A stretch of 64,000 nucleotides of DNA. Source: Anas platyrhynchos (taxonomy: Eukaryota > Chordata > Aves > Anseriformes > Anatidae). Location of the stretch: contig NC_092606.1 of NCBI RefSeq assembly GCF_047663525.1, forward strand, positions 7,934,501-7,998,500, read 5' to 3'. The translations under genes and the position numbers were made by a program. Shown piece by piece: positions 28,501 through 43,500 of the stretch (position 1 is the first letter of the stretch; each line of letters begins with the position of its first letter). The notes beneath the pieces were generated by a model that worked only from the letters and a program-made list of their open reading frames with translations, did no database searches and was not told the DNA's origin.

Positions 28501-31500
28501 CCAACTTTCCATTTCCATCTGTATAATGAAAACACACTCTTGAGGTACAAATGTAAAGCATTAAAACAAACAAACAAAAAACCACCACACTAGATTTTTG
28601 TGTCTATACATTTAAGCTGCCAGATGTACATACAAGGTGGTATTTAAAAAGTTACAGCACTGATTTACACCTAGATCAGTCACAACAACATCCCTGATAA
28701 GCAACGTAGAGAAGCACTTCTAATGAAAGATTTATCTAGACTACCAGTGCAGGAGACAGTCTCCCAGAAGTTCCTGTAAGTCTCCAATGACAACAAAAGC
28801 TTCTGGATGACTAATGTGGATTTAAACATCTACACTACAGACATACAAACTCACTCATACAAGCGTCACTACAAGCAATGAAGCTATTTTTAATTTTACT
28901 TCCTCTTTCATTCTCAGACTCCCTCCTCCTATCCACCTTCTGTTCTCATTCCAGTTGCATCTTCTGGTCACTTTGCTCAACTTCCATATCCAAAGAGAGA
29001 TATTTCCAGTTCTTTACTCAATGTATCACTGCACATCCCATTACTTGTGAAAGCTTTCCAGCTCCTTTCAAAATGCTCAGTAATAGTTTTTTGAGAAACT
29101 CATCTGAGTTTCCTATGCCTTTCTTGCAATTTTCCTTTTGTTTCACTGTACTTACAAGTGCTCTATTGCATTTTGCAATGCACTGCAAAATTTTATGGTA
29201 CAATTAAATAGCATTTATGCACACATATTATTAATAAGTATTAAAAATCACTTTTAGAATGCCCAGAAGAATTGACCAGAGTTCCAGTCAAGCAAAATAC
29301 TCAAAAGCATTAATAAAATTTGGAGGGAGTAGATGCTCACAAAGAACAACCAGAACATGAAAAACAGAATTCAGAACTGTCTGCCTGTATCTTTAGTTAC
29401 CTTATGAGGCTCACTACAAAGGTTTTTCAGTGGTTCTACCAGAGTGCTGAATCCTTTTAGCAGAGTACAATACGGAATGTCTAAAGTGCAAAAATCCAAC
29501 AAGAAGATGACCTAGGGGAAAAACACAGTTCTTGTTAAAACACACACGTAGCCATGTAACCTGGGTGTAGTACAAAATGCCAGTGGTCGCTTACCAGCTG
29601 ACGAGTTGCCATTGCGAAGACAGAGTTACTTATTTTTTCTACTATTGTTTTGCCACTATATTGGGATAAAAGTGACTGCAGAATCCTTCTCGTATTTGAC
29701 AGGAACTGGCCTACATCTAAAGAGAAACAAAAAACAACTTAATAGTCACCTTAAGGATGGTGGAAAAACCTGTAGAAATTTGCTACCACAACCTGCTTCA
29801 CTGAACGCTATTTAAAGTGCACGGTGACGTGCAGAACAGGAAAGACAACAGGGAAGGCATCCACTGCTCCAAAAAACTGACACTTGGGAGAAAGTTCAGA
29901 GACCTTTTCTGTGATATTTCTATCATGGAAACAACTCACACTCATCCACTAACTTAAGAAAAAGAAGAATGACCAGAACTTAAGTCAATCACTCCAAAAA
30001 TGATGATAGAATCTTTGTGTAACCAGCCCCTCTTCAAAACTAAGAAAAATAACACTAATAAATATTAACTATAGCCTTACAGAATTTTTAAAGGCAATAC
30101 AGAGAAACAATGAACTTATTTATACAAAAATAACATAAATAAGAAGTGACTTTACATAAAATTCCAAGTATCACTTCTCTATTAAATACTTGGCCAAACT
30201 AATTATTCAGTACCGTACTGCTGCATTAAGAAAAATAAACATAATTTTAAAAGATGCTGTGAGATGCTGTTGCAGATGCTGTTGCAGAACATCCGTTATA
30301 AGTAAGTTCCTTTTTTCTTGCTATCACAAACATCTAGGTTAAAACATACTACCACAACAGAAACCTATCAAAATAAGGGACATATAAAAAAGCCAAAATG
30401 TTCAAATGATATTCTGTAATTGCATTTTTTCTTTCAATTGTAAAACCCCCAAATTTACTGATATGTTTTCTGAATATTCTTCCAACTTAAAATTATCAGT
30501 ACAGATAAAATTCTAAGTTGCTTGATATGCCAGGCAACTGCTGGTGAACCTTTACTATACTGCTATTAATTAAATCAGATCGTAAAGTCACATATTGTAC
30601 CACATTTAATTCTGTATTTAGTCCCAGCACTTACAGTTTTTAAGTATTTCTACAGCAAGATCCTTGGCTGAATTATCACTTCCCTTAAGTTGCAGGTAGC
30701 ACCATGAAAGGAGGCTACCTTGAACAGACCAGAATAAGGAAGACAGGACTGTACCACTCTCTTGCTGTGCAACATCCAGCATCATCATTTCACACTGAAA
30801 AATAAATATAACAAATGAATATTTTCTTCGGCTGCAGAATGACACATTGTAGAACTAGGTAAACTGTGACGGACATAATCAGCCCACTCTTCCCACATAA
30901 AAGATGAAATGCAACTGACAAACTGCATATCACATCATGAAACCATACAACTTCATGAGGCAAGTAATGTATTTTGTTTTGATAAATCACAATTTTAAGT
31001 AGGAACTGATACATGTGAATCACTCGATGTTCTCAGCACATTTTTCTGCATATGTAAATGACCCTCCTCCATTTACACCTCCCTTAGAGGCACGACCAAA
31101 TCTAACCTCTCAATATGGAATGACTACTTCTGTTTCCTAGTGTTGATAGGGTGCCATAGATTTTCTTAAATGCTACAGGAAAAAAAACAAACAAACATAA
31201 AAGCCCCACAAAACAGAAACAAAACGCCTTATCCCACACATTACTTACCCTTCTATTACAAAATTTTAATACTTGAAGGAAAATATTTCAGTCATTTGGA
31301 AGACCTAGCCCTACGGCCCTTAGCAGATATTAATAGCTTAATCCAGAGGGACAATTTGGAAAACCAGTTTCTTTAAGCACACATCTAAGGCATGCAGTTT
31401 GTGTTTGCAGACAAAAATCACAGCAAAGAAGCAGGAAGAGGAATAATGCAAAGACACTTACCTCTCTTGCTGCCACTAGCAGAAGGGTTTCCATGACTGA

Positions 31501-34500
31501 TAGTACTTCACTTATATCAAAATCTGCGGAAACTCCCTTCTCTGGTAGCAGTAAGAGTCCACCTGGATCTTGATCACTATGAAACAAAGACCTTCTTACT
31601 AACCAAAATCACGTAGCATAGTTCCAAAATATAAATGTAACTATCCTTGTGACAAGGATAAACCTGTAGAGATTCTATTGTATCATTACTATTAAAAGTG
31701 ACTGGGTTCTGATGAATCCAAACTGATTAAAGCAATACCAACCATCAAGAGGGACAAACAATGCAAATTGTCACTTAAAAACTTGAAAGATAGCCTAGCA
31801 AAAGCCTTTGAGCAGCATACTGTGATTTCAGCACCAATGGTAATCCTTGAATATTTTATATTGCTATTCCGTTAATAAATATCCTAACTGGCAGTATTGT
31901 CTAAAGCAAATCAGTTGACTATTTTGAAGAACTGTCTTCCAATTGAATTACATTTATAAAAAGGATTAAAAATAAATTTATTAACAGATGAGGGGTATCA
32001 GATAAATATTTTCAATTTCAAACCCCCTTCCTTACCTGAAGTGGGTACACAAGGATCTGAAGGCAAGATGTACAGATTGCTTATGTTCTTGCTCTGTGAT
32101 GTTTTTCTAGAAAATGAAAAACATTTATTTTTATGATATGTTCTGTTTCCCTTGTCTATGAGAAAGAATTATAATTTCTGAGCTTTGCTATTCATTTTTG
32201 GTATCAAAAAGGCAAGTATAGCTTTTCTTTCTTTAGATAAGCTACAGGGGGATGGGGTGGTAAAAAGAAACAAAGAACATGTTACTTGAATCAGACAAAG
32301 CATACATTATTTGACAACAAGAACTCAGATTTGATGTTTTCTGCATAAAGAAAGCAGGTACTAAACAATCAATTTCTCACTTAATGGTTTACCATCATGG
32401 TGAAGAGCTGGTTTCGCCTGGTCTGTCTGTCTGGGAAAAAGATTGCTGCTCCACTGAGTAAGGTGTTCTTAACTTCCTGTTTTAGCATTTTCACTGGCAT
32501 GAGGTTACTGTCCCCCATATCCACCACTGCTCATACAAAAAGAAAACAAAATGGTAAGTTCAAATCAATACATAATACGTTAGAGGCACAATTGAATTAA
32601 ATGTGTAATTGTTACAACTTCAAGTCTTTGCAGTCCCATATTATACACCAAAAATGGGGGAAAACGTTTTGACTTTTAGCAAGAAAGATTTCTCTAAGGA
32701 TATATTTATTCACTGAATAAATTAATTCAAGGAACATTACGGCTTGACAACTATCAAAGCTAATAAAGCTTTCAAAATGTGACAGATTCTGTATAAACTG
32801 GTTTATCTCCAGCTTACTTTTCAGGAGACTGTCAGCTAATTAACAAAAAAATTATACTTCAATAAAGAGGGTAAAATCCTGTTTCCAGCCAAATCTAATG
32901 CGTAATTGCCATTCTCTTCACTGGCTCCAGATTCTTTCATGTTTGTGTACACATTACAGGCTCCTCCTAAGAGCCTGTATTTTTATATACATGAAATATG
33001 TGAACTGATTTAACTTCATTCAGTTAAAGGATCACATTCCCTGCTGGTCTGAGCAGGTGACAGGTTCAAAGGAAGTTTCCTATTGCAGCTGCTTCCAAGC
33101 CATAAGTTGTCATAAAGCCTATAACACCGTTTACAGGCCAAGAGAAGTTTCATTGTGATAGACTAATTAGTACACACTGACCTGAAGAAGAAACAAAGGA
33201 ATAGAGTAACTGGCTTAATCTTTAGAAATAAATATACTTTCCCAAATTCTACCTACTGTAACACACTTGCAAAACAGAACAGACAAAACGGTTAATACAT
33301 TCAATATACATTACCTTCACAGAGATGTCTGTAAAGCTCTTCTGCAGCTTCTGTGTGACCAGGTGTTTTGTTCTGAGAAGTTTCTTGAGGTTTAGCAATT
33401 TTATTGTCTCCAGTAAGTACAGAGAAGCAGCTCTGGAGCAGCTGCAACAGCAACGTTTGAGCAAAGATGCATTCTTCCCTTGGGCTGTAAGAACACAGAA
33501 AACAAACAGAAGCAAAAAGTAGAAAGGAGAAGCTCCTATATAGCAAATAAATAATGCTATGAGATTTACTATCTCAGATAGATTAAAAAAAATGCTGACA
33601 GCATAGCCAAAAAAAAAAGTGTTGCTAACAGCTAAATCTACATCTCAAGCTTCTCTACAACATCATAGTTAAAAACCCATATGGCAGAAGGAGGAAAATG
33701 TTATTTATGTAAGTGATGCACTTTAGGAAAAAAAACAACCTGCTGCAACACAACTAAGCATACTTTACTTACACATGCACACACAGATTAGTGCTTCCCC
33801 ACACAGTAAAGGTGCAACTTACTTTTGTTGAAGTTTATTGTAAAAATTCCAGAACAGCTGCAGATCAAGGCCTGTGAAATCTAAAAATGACTTGTATTTT
33901 AATCCACTCTCCTTCTGATGAACCTTAAAAAAGACAAAGAAAATGCAGGATAGGAAAGTTAACTCTGAACAGAACAAATTCACAAAAAATAGTTATCTAA
34001 GCACTGGATTTAAAGCAGCCTACCTTGCTATAAATTTGCATCTCATATGAGTTCCAGTATAAGTTCTCTCACCATCAAAAATATTCTGGTGACTTTGGCT
34101 GAAATCTTCCCCTTTACAGAGCTACTAACAGGGACTCTGTCTCCTCTTTCCAGATGTCTAGTACAACATCCCTATCCTGCGCCACCCCATTAAGAGTCTT
34201 TACAACCCCTACCTCTTTTAATTTGACTAAAATTAAGTAATAGACAAAATGAGACTGCTCAGACTCAGAATCTGAGTTGAAAAGTCACTGAATCATACAC
34301 GATATGAACAAAAACATGATTTTGCCATGTATCCTTGAAGTAGGGTACATCAATGCTGACATAAATCAGTGCATACCAGCACTGATATACCTCTTAACTA
34401 CATAGATCTCACCTTGGACACTGATGTTATTTGAAAGAAGGCTTCTCTACATATGAGGGTTTGAACTAGATGATCTTTAAGGTCCTTTCCAACCCAAGCC

Positions 34501-37500
34501 ATTCTGTGACTCTATACCTTTCCCATACTTGCTTCAGAAATAGTTACACTAATAGACTGTGCAGTGTCCTTCTCTTGCATCTACTTCACCTAGCACTGCT
34601 ATTTCAGCATTGATGCTGAAAAACAGTTCTTAACTCTCTCCAGAACCCAAGATGAGCATATTGCCAATCAACTTCAGCAACCATAACAGAATGCCTTTTT
34701 TCAGAGAGCATTTTTTTTTCCACAGCATGGTTCTAATAATTATTACTATTCACTTGTAAGACTTTGCTTCGTCCACTCACAGTTACTATCAGCATAGCTT
34801 TATTACTTTTAGCATGGAAAATATAGGCTTAAACAGAACAGAAGTGAAAATACCAGGTCTTGTGCAAGCTGCTGGATGAAATGAAGTGTCTTCAGGAGAA
34901 GAGTTGTGCCACACACTGTATCATCACCAGTTTTCCTGCACTGCAAGCAGTTCATGCTCCTGTTGGGCTCCTCTCGCATAGGCCGAAGATACCCAAGAAC
35001 ACTGAGGCCCTGAACTCCAAGCCTTTCTGCTGTGTCTTGTCTTGTGCAGAGGAACTTTATCATTAAGTACTAAAGGAACATAAAACACAGCACAAGAGTG
35101 GGTTTTAAAAGTTACTCTAAACTTGGCTTTTACAAGACATGAGAGCACATGTGTGAGGAGACTGCAGGTTTGGGAGAGAGACAAGCATGCCGTGTTCCCT
35201 GCCTACCACCCCCAGAAGTTCAAAATAATGAGCTCAAGATTCAGGCTAAACTTGGACTCTTGGAAAGTCCCAGTACTGGTTCTGTGACCTCTGCAGGTAT
35301 CTGCAAAGTTAGTTAATTAATTATCAGTTCCATTCATTCTGTATACTCTGTTTTTTGGCTCTATAGTTAACAGCATTTTTGCAGGTAGAAAAACGTATTA
35401 TCTGCATTTAAAAGCAAGCAGAGCATCAGCGTGTAATATCTAAAACAGTTTTATTCACTTTGTCCACATTAAGATACAAAACATAAAGCTGAAAGGAAGA
35501 GCAAGTGTTGTCATCCAAAGGTATTTACTAACTCCACTCACTCAAAAGTCTAAGGGGTTAATGGTTACACAGACAACAGCTGAATGCTTTAACAAGCAAT
35601 GATGGTTTCAGAAGTCCCACAACCACTTCTGCTAATTTTCAGAGTCCAAAAAACTTCAGGGGAACTATTCAACAGTTTATGCCAGAAACAAGATAAATGC
35701 AACTGAAAATCAAAGCTTCCTACTTAAACATTATAAATCGAAACCCATTTTCTGCCACTCTCAAAACAGGGAAGTCCCACATTCCTCAAGGTATTCGATC
35801 TAACTCACTGAACTGCTTATTAATTATTTGTCCCTTAAAAGAAGGGTTGAAGAATAGAAGAATAAAGAATAAATAAAGAATAAAATCTGTAACTATGCAG
35901 TTAAGATACTATATATTTCAACTAGATATCTAACTAACTAAATGTGTATCTATCTATATAAATATAAAAGTAATATATATTTAAAATATAAAAACAGAAT
36001 ATAAAATAAAGATACTAGAATAAAGCAACAACCACATCATCCTTAGAAATATTCACTCCTAAAACCACTGATCTGTGCATAATCACATAATTTTGCGTTA
36101 ACTCTAAACCTGAAGTACCATTTAACTACAACTGTATATGTGTACATGCAGAGAAAAAGAATGTAACACAGAACAAAAGTCAAATCATCCTTTCAGCTAG
36201 AAGCCAATTGACTCCTACCCAGAAGAGTTCTGCTTGCACAAAAAAGTTCTGTTTATTTCAATTGGCATAACAACAGAGCACAGCGATAAGCCTCTGCTCA
36301 CTGTGACTGGGCTAATGGATTTTCATCATTTCTTACCTGGGAAACTATGCATTGTTGCATTTTGACATCCACTTCATCCCACTCTTCTTCCACTTCAAAC
36401 CAGCCAACAGGATCATCATCTCCCAAATCATCACTTGAACAGCTGCTTCTACGTATAGAAGAACATAAACTTTGTAAAGAAAAGAAACTGCTGCAAAGCT
36501 GAATATGCTGCCAAAATATTTTTAACACGTTATGGTTGTAAAGATGACAGAGAGGGAAGAGAAACTTTTGCATACCTTATATGTGCTCCAGTTTGTGTAT
36601 TACAATGAACAAAGTCTTCCACATAGTCGTGGTCCCTAACCTCCCCTCACTCCTAAGCAACAATTCTGATAAAGTAACTTAATAAAACTAATTAAAATAC
36701 ATCTTTCTATAAATTATCAGAGATCTGCACTGTAAGCAGAGCGTTTGTTTTGTTACATCTTTTTCTAAATAGGTTTTTAAATCAAGAGGTTGAAATCAAC
36801 ACTTACGTATATATTTCCTCAAACACATCAAAGGCTCATTAAAATCAAACAGGTAACCATTAAATGACACATGCATCATTTTTAAGTCATTTGGAGCAAT
36901 TCTCAGTAGCTCAAATGCCATTGCAAAATGACCTCATATAGCATTTATATTCCCTTCATTAGGAAAAGTGCCCCTTTACCTGTTTTTTAAAAATTGTTTG
37001 AATTCCTGTAGCTTCCATTTGTCATATCTTTCAAATCTTTTGAAGTGTTCCTCTGCATGGAACTTTTCTGAAGCACTATTGTAAGCAAACACCAGCCCAC
37101 ACTGGGCTCCAATAGCACCTCTTCGAACCTAAAAGAACAAATATAGAGAAACATACATAAAAATGACAATAAAATAAGGTGGTGTTTTCACAGAAAAAAA
37201 AAAGTTACAGTAAGCAACTAAGTACTAACAAAACTGATATAACTGGAATAACTGAAAACTGGAATAACACTTTTTAACCTAAAGAAGGAAATGAAACAGT
37301 TTGGAGAAGTGTTATGGAAGCTTTTGTAATCCGTTGGATCATGTGCATGATTAATGTTTGCTACAATTATCACTCTGCTAATAACCTAACAATAACTACA
37401 CTGCCAAATATTAATTCTCATTCTAATTTTTGTATACTTAAAATTGGAAAAAAAAAAAAAAAAAAAAAAAAGAATTGTATCTCAGTATCCCTGCACTGCT

Positions 37501-40500
37501 TTGCAAAAGTTTAGTTGCCTCTATGGCTCCAGTTTGAATTTACTTGCCAGAATTCCATTCTTATTTGATTCCCTTGGACATTAAAATATGCGTTCTTATT
37601 CCAGGAATTCAATTATTTCTTTGCCTTAAATAAATAAATTCAGCTGCAGAAATCTCACTGAAGATTTCTCCTGGCCACAAGATTTAATCACAAGATCTTG
37701 TTTTCAAACCAGATAAAATTGCACTGAGTGTTCAAATTACTCTGATGTCTTTGAAAAGAATTTGAGAAACCCTTCATTTAGTCAGAACTCACATACTATA
37801 TCTTGAAACTCTGCAATTCAGAGTTGAAAAATTACTTTAAATACTATGTATATGATCTTACAAATAAATTAATACTCTACACCTTAATAACTTGAGTATA
37901 GTACAAGACATAGACAAAAGCAAGAAAATAAATGTCTTGACTGCATGCTTGTGGCACTCTGAAGCAAGTTTAGGTCTCCGTTTTCTTCAGATCCCTGTGA
38001 TTTACACAAAAGTAAAACCCCAAAATACCACTGTTTCATGATGAATTTAAAATTTAGTTGATACAAAAGAAAAAAAAAATCAAATTCAACTCTACCAAAA
38101 GGAAAAGAGAAAATAGAGAGCCTTCTCCTTGAAAAACATAGAGAAACTACATACCTTTATTCTAATTTGTGTCACTTGAAATGAAGATTCAGTGCCAGTA
38201 GAAAGAATGATACTTGCTCTGGTCTTCCCGGTTTCAGTAAGAAAACCTAAAGCAGCAGTGGAAACAGAATGAGGCTGGAGGGACTGCTAGAGCAAAACAT
38301 TTGAAAGAGAACACCAAGATAGTGGACTCATAGGGGGGAAACAAGAACAAGATGTGTTTCTAGTGAAATGCTGTAGCTCATTAGGACATGTTTCCAAATA
38401 ACACAGTGAAAGACAAGTAAAAAAAAATGTATCATGTTAGTATACACTTCCACAGAGCATACATAGGTCTCTCAAGCAGTGTATCTCTTGGGACTGCAGC
38501 ATTTGCAGCTACTTTCTGAGTGTTACCCATTAAAGGTTATTAGTAACACCCAAATATTACTTTAGCTTGTGGTTCTGCTCACTGATACAAATCACTGTTC
38601 TTCAAACTGATCTACAAAACACCAGAAACAATCCACAAAATAACTAAAAAAATAAATAATATGCACAAGTATACAAGGGGGTAAAATAAGTATTTAGAAT
38701 GTGCCTGATTTTCTGTCACAATAGCTTTCATTTATAAGTAGCACTGCACAAGCTGATATACAGGGTTTTTCTTTCAGAAAGATTATGTGACATTTCAGTT
38801 CACATAAGGTCAAGAAACACAACTCTCTTTCTTTAGGTTGTGTCCAGTACATAAAAACATTCTGTTAACAAAGATAGGCCTTAGCGAAGAATTAATAGGT
38901 ATGCACAGTCAGTGAAAATCTCAGTGATTTCCACCATAGTTCTCCATCAATATTTGGGAAACCATCAGTGAATGATTCATGACTTCAAGCCACAAAATGT
39001 GCTATAGTGTAATTTTGTATGTGACAGTTTATTGCTTACTTTCACGCGAAGTATCAATAATTCTCCCCTAGGTCATATCCTTTTGTTGTTTTGACAATAA
39101 ACTGGTTCCTGAGAGATTCACCTTGTTGTAAAACAGAATTTTCACATCGTTTTTTGTTTGTTTGTTTCCATATCATAAAACTATTGAGTATTGCCAAATA
39201 TATATATGCAATAGCTCCGCAGCCTTGTTAACAGCCTTTGTGTATGGTTGAGTGTTCTGGATTTTAAGTCCAGGCTCTTACCATCCCCAGTCCATGGCTC
39301 TACAAGGAGGTTTTCAGGCCCTGATTTGTCTTCTTTTCCCTTTACATCACATGCTTGCAAAGTTAGTCGTAATGGTTTTCCTAAACAAGAAAAGCAAGGT
39401 TTCTCAAATTCATAAAATATATAGCTTATTTGCCTGATTTAAGTTCTTCATACAAAGAGCAACTGAAAATATTGCAATACTATGAGCTTTTTACCACTGT
39501 CAGACAGAAAAAGTAGAAAAAAACTTATGTATAAGAAGTCATGTTAGATTACTATAGTTAGAGCTTTAGATATGTACAGAAGGAGAAGCATGACAACTAT
39601 TGGTCCTTCAAGTGTTTGGAATTCTACATGATACTACACATGATACACCACTCTTGCCTTGCAAAAAGCAGCAGCTACTACAGGAAAAACAAAATGATTT
39701 TCAAAAATTTTGAAAGCAAATACTGATACTATAATTATAAAATAATTAATGTACTCTTAGGCACAAGCCAAAAAATCCTGACAAAAGGTACTAAAAGGCA
39801 AACAAAGGGGAAAATCCTTCATGAGATACTAATGATAATCTCAGGAACTGATACCTGAAAATACAGACTTATCAAACAAGCACAGTCTATACAGCAAAAT
39901 CCTGCTGCCTGATGCCAGAGCATTTGTGGCTCTACAGGTACAACAAATACTCAGATTAATTTATAAAAGTAAAAACAAAAGAACTGTAAATAGATGTTAA
40001 CAGCATTATATTTAAAATATTGTAAATTTGTGTATGTGTCTGCAAGAGAGACCATTTACTGAGGCTAAACATACAAAAAATTAAGCGTGTTACTGGAAGA
40101 ATAAAAGGAAAATGGCATCTGATGTTTTAACACTATTGAAACACTGCCACCGTCTTGATAAGGGGCCCACTGCCCACAAAGTTCATGTCTTCTTCCTCAA
40201 GATCATGCCACCCGGTTCAATTCGTGGATCACAGAAAGCTTATCTAATCACAAACTCCTAGGGCAGTTCAGTTGCACAAGCTCTATCTTCTCGGTAACAG
40301 TCATTACCTTGTAAGTCTTTTGTCACTTTAAACCCCAGCAAAACAACAAGTAAACCAACTGTGAAAGCTGTCTATTGTCTTACATACACACAGTAAAAAA
40401 AACAATTATTCAGTTACCGTATTTATACAGCAGGTTCTGTCTAACTGTTGCCATAGAAGCAATAAGTGATGAAGCCTTGTATGGAGTGTCCAGATGATCG

Positions 40501-43500
40501 GTGATGGTACAAAGCGAACTTATCACTTTAGCAACACTCCCCCTGGCTAAGGCAAAGGCCAAGAGTGTAAGTTCAACCTCTGGAGTAGTACAGCAACTGG
40601 GAAGAGGAAAGAAAAGAGGGGAAGGGGAACAAAAAAACAAAAAAAAAAAACAATATGAAAAGAAAACTCAGGACAAGTGCATCAAGTACAATTTTAATAT
40701 GGGATATCTGTTTCTTCTGTGGTAACCTAATTGGTGAAGTCATTAAACCACCAAATTATCAAACCTAGTAGCTGCGTGGCTTGTTACAGTTGCTATAATA
40801 AATATTGGGTATTTTAGAGAGAGTTCTGCAGAGGAATAAAGCATCCTGTTCTGTGCAAACCCAGTTCCCAGCAGGGAACCTATGACCTGAATTTGGCCAT
40901 CTGGATGCTCCAACATTTCCCAGACAACATCATGACTAGCAAACACAGCCTAAACTGCCTGCATGGATGGACACTAGGTTCTTGGACTGTGCTTTGCAAC
41001 AGTCTCTGTGAAAGAGTGGTTTTTTCAAACAGCAGTAACACAGTAACATTGGCACAATCTTTATTCCCTTTAGTATTAGCAGCCAGGCTCTGATGACTTG
41101 AGGATTTTTTTTCTTAAAAAAACAACCAACCAAACAAACAAAAAACAACAAACAAAAAACAACAGTTATCCCAGCTCAGTTTTCTTTTTTGTATTACAGT
41201 AGCCCCAGCTTGGCCTGCTATCCATTGCCTTCAGTGCTCCATCACAATACAGCACCACGCAATCAAAACTAGTCTTTGACCTTTGAAATTACTGGGAGTT
41301 GAAATTTCTTTTCCTTGATCAAAGCTCCTCTAGCCCCATTTAAGCCACTGTACACCATCTTAATATTAAATTATATTAGCACACAACATTTCAAGCCAAA
41401 TACAGTGGAGCAGACACTGCTTTTAAAAGAAGACAACCAATGCTCACACAGAAAATCTAAGGTACCTGTTTCTTAATGCCTTTAAAGTTTTCAAGATAAT
41501 AAAATAAAGAGCAGGCAAGTAACAAACAAGATACATTTGCTATACAAATTCTTCTAAACCCTTTTCCACTGTATCAAAATACATTAACACAATCTTACCT
41601 TGTTATTCTTATAAGGAAGCTGTCTACTTCTTGCAAAACATTTGGAGATAAGAAGCTTGAAAAATCTGTAGAGCCTGGCGTTAGGGACAGAGGTGGCATG
41701 TGTTGCAGTGCTTTCCTAGAAAAAAAGGATGGAATGTAACTTCAAAGAAAATAGACTTCTACAATTAGGCATTTAAATCTTTACACTTTTTACAAGTGGG
41801 TCTCTACAAATAGCTTCTGAATGAAGAAAGAGTCTATTTACACAGATAATCTTCTCAAAAGTTAAAAACAATATTGTGTTGTAGGTAGGGAAATTTCAGT
41901 GATTGTTAGGTAGTCTCAATCTCACATTTAATGAGAAATAAATCAAGGTGTTTTGAATTAAATCTATGACAGAATTAGAAATAACTTCATGTCTAAACAC
42001 TACCTTTTTTTAAATAGTTCCAGAATTGAGCAAGAACCCATTAACAAGGGGGAAAATTGATTTTAAATTCATTCAGACCAATTTCAACATGATTTTTTGT
42101 TTGATTTCCTAAGGTAATTTAATAACACCTGAAAATAGGAAACAGGAATTCTAGTTGGTTACATCAAAGACATTCTATCCAACAACAAAGTTTGGTCTGG
42201 GACTTTATAACTCCAAACACTGAATTTCTAATTCCTGAATGCTTATATTTTTGCCAAGATTTCTCTTTTAAAACTGTTTTTAGGCCTTATTAGAAACATA
42301 ACATAAATTCTGAGCTAACAAATACCTACACTGTAGCAAAACTGAAGGCCCTCAGTTTCAGTAAATCCAAACTATGTAGGAACTATGAACTTCAGTAAAG
42401 TAGCTATGAACATTCCTCGAGCAGACATGAACACATATAAAGTCACCTACACTCTAAAGACTTTGAATAGATGACAGAAATTAAAGATAGCATTAATGGA
42501 CTTCAGCCTGCAGTATTCATTAGCTAATGACAGCGGTGCTCTTAAACGCAGAGGTATCACACTAACTAAGCTCTATAAAAGTCAACGTGGGTGTGTAGCG
42601 ATGTTATTAGGATTCCAATCCTTCAAGTCATCAGGCAGAACTGTTTGGCAGTCAAACAAGGAAATGTTACAGAGAAAACAGCCAATCACCACAAGCAAGC
42701 ATCTGCAGAGATATTGCATACACACCACCGTATTCCCATGTAATGAATGACAAGGCCTTACGCAGGCAAAAAATGCTGAAAAATGGGCTAAATTGAGCTC
42801 CATTCGTAAGTGGAAGTTGTGCAATAGTTATAATCAATGAAATTAACAAAGAGAAATCTAATTCTAGGCTTCTTGAAAACATTACGAGTCAAAGCCATTC
42901 AGTCATGGCTTAACAACTAGATTAGTTACAACAGATATGAGAATTGTTCTGGTATGTGAAGGTGAAATATAAAAATTTAAACAATCTGGTAGCTAAAAAG
43001 ACATTTAAATACCTTAATGAAGGGAGTGGAAACCAGTTACACAAGGTAGATTAGTTTACAAAAGCTGGAAGTAGTGAAAAAAAAATCCAACTATGAAGTT
43101 TGGTACTTACTGAGTATTTTGTAAGATAGTGTGAACAAATGCTGGATTTGTTTCCATGGAAGCTGTTACCAGAGAGGTCAGCAGAGACCAGTACCAGATA
43201 GCCGAAGCATCGCAGACTGAGACGCCCACCTTCTTAACTCTTTGATAACCAATCGCCCTGAGTCCATGGATTCTAGTGTCGCATCCATCACTAAGGCAAC
43301 GCTTGATGTTTATCTGTACATCTGTCAAAACAGAAAGCAGATTTTTTTTTTCCATTGCTTCTGTTGGATTAGATGTAGAAGAATCCAGATATTTAAAACC
43401 ACAAATACTGCAAAACCTCAGAGAAAAATAGCAGCAGACATACAAGAGTACTCCCACATATGGGCAACTAGCACTTGTATGCTTCTTAACCATGCACACT

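Noticed and set aside
37448..37471. Poly(A) run as the tail of a processed pseudogene
   Set aside because: No gene-like sequence or target-site duplication adjoins it. A simple homopolymer is sufficient.
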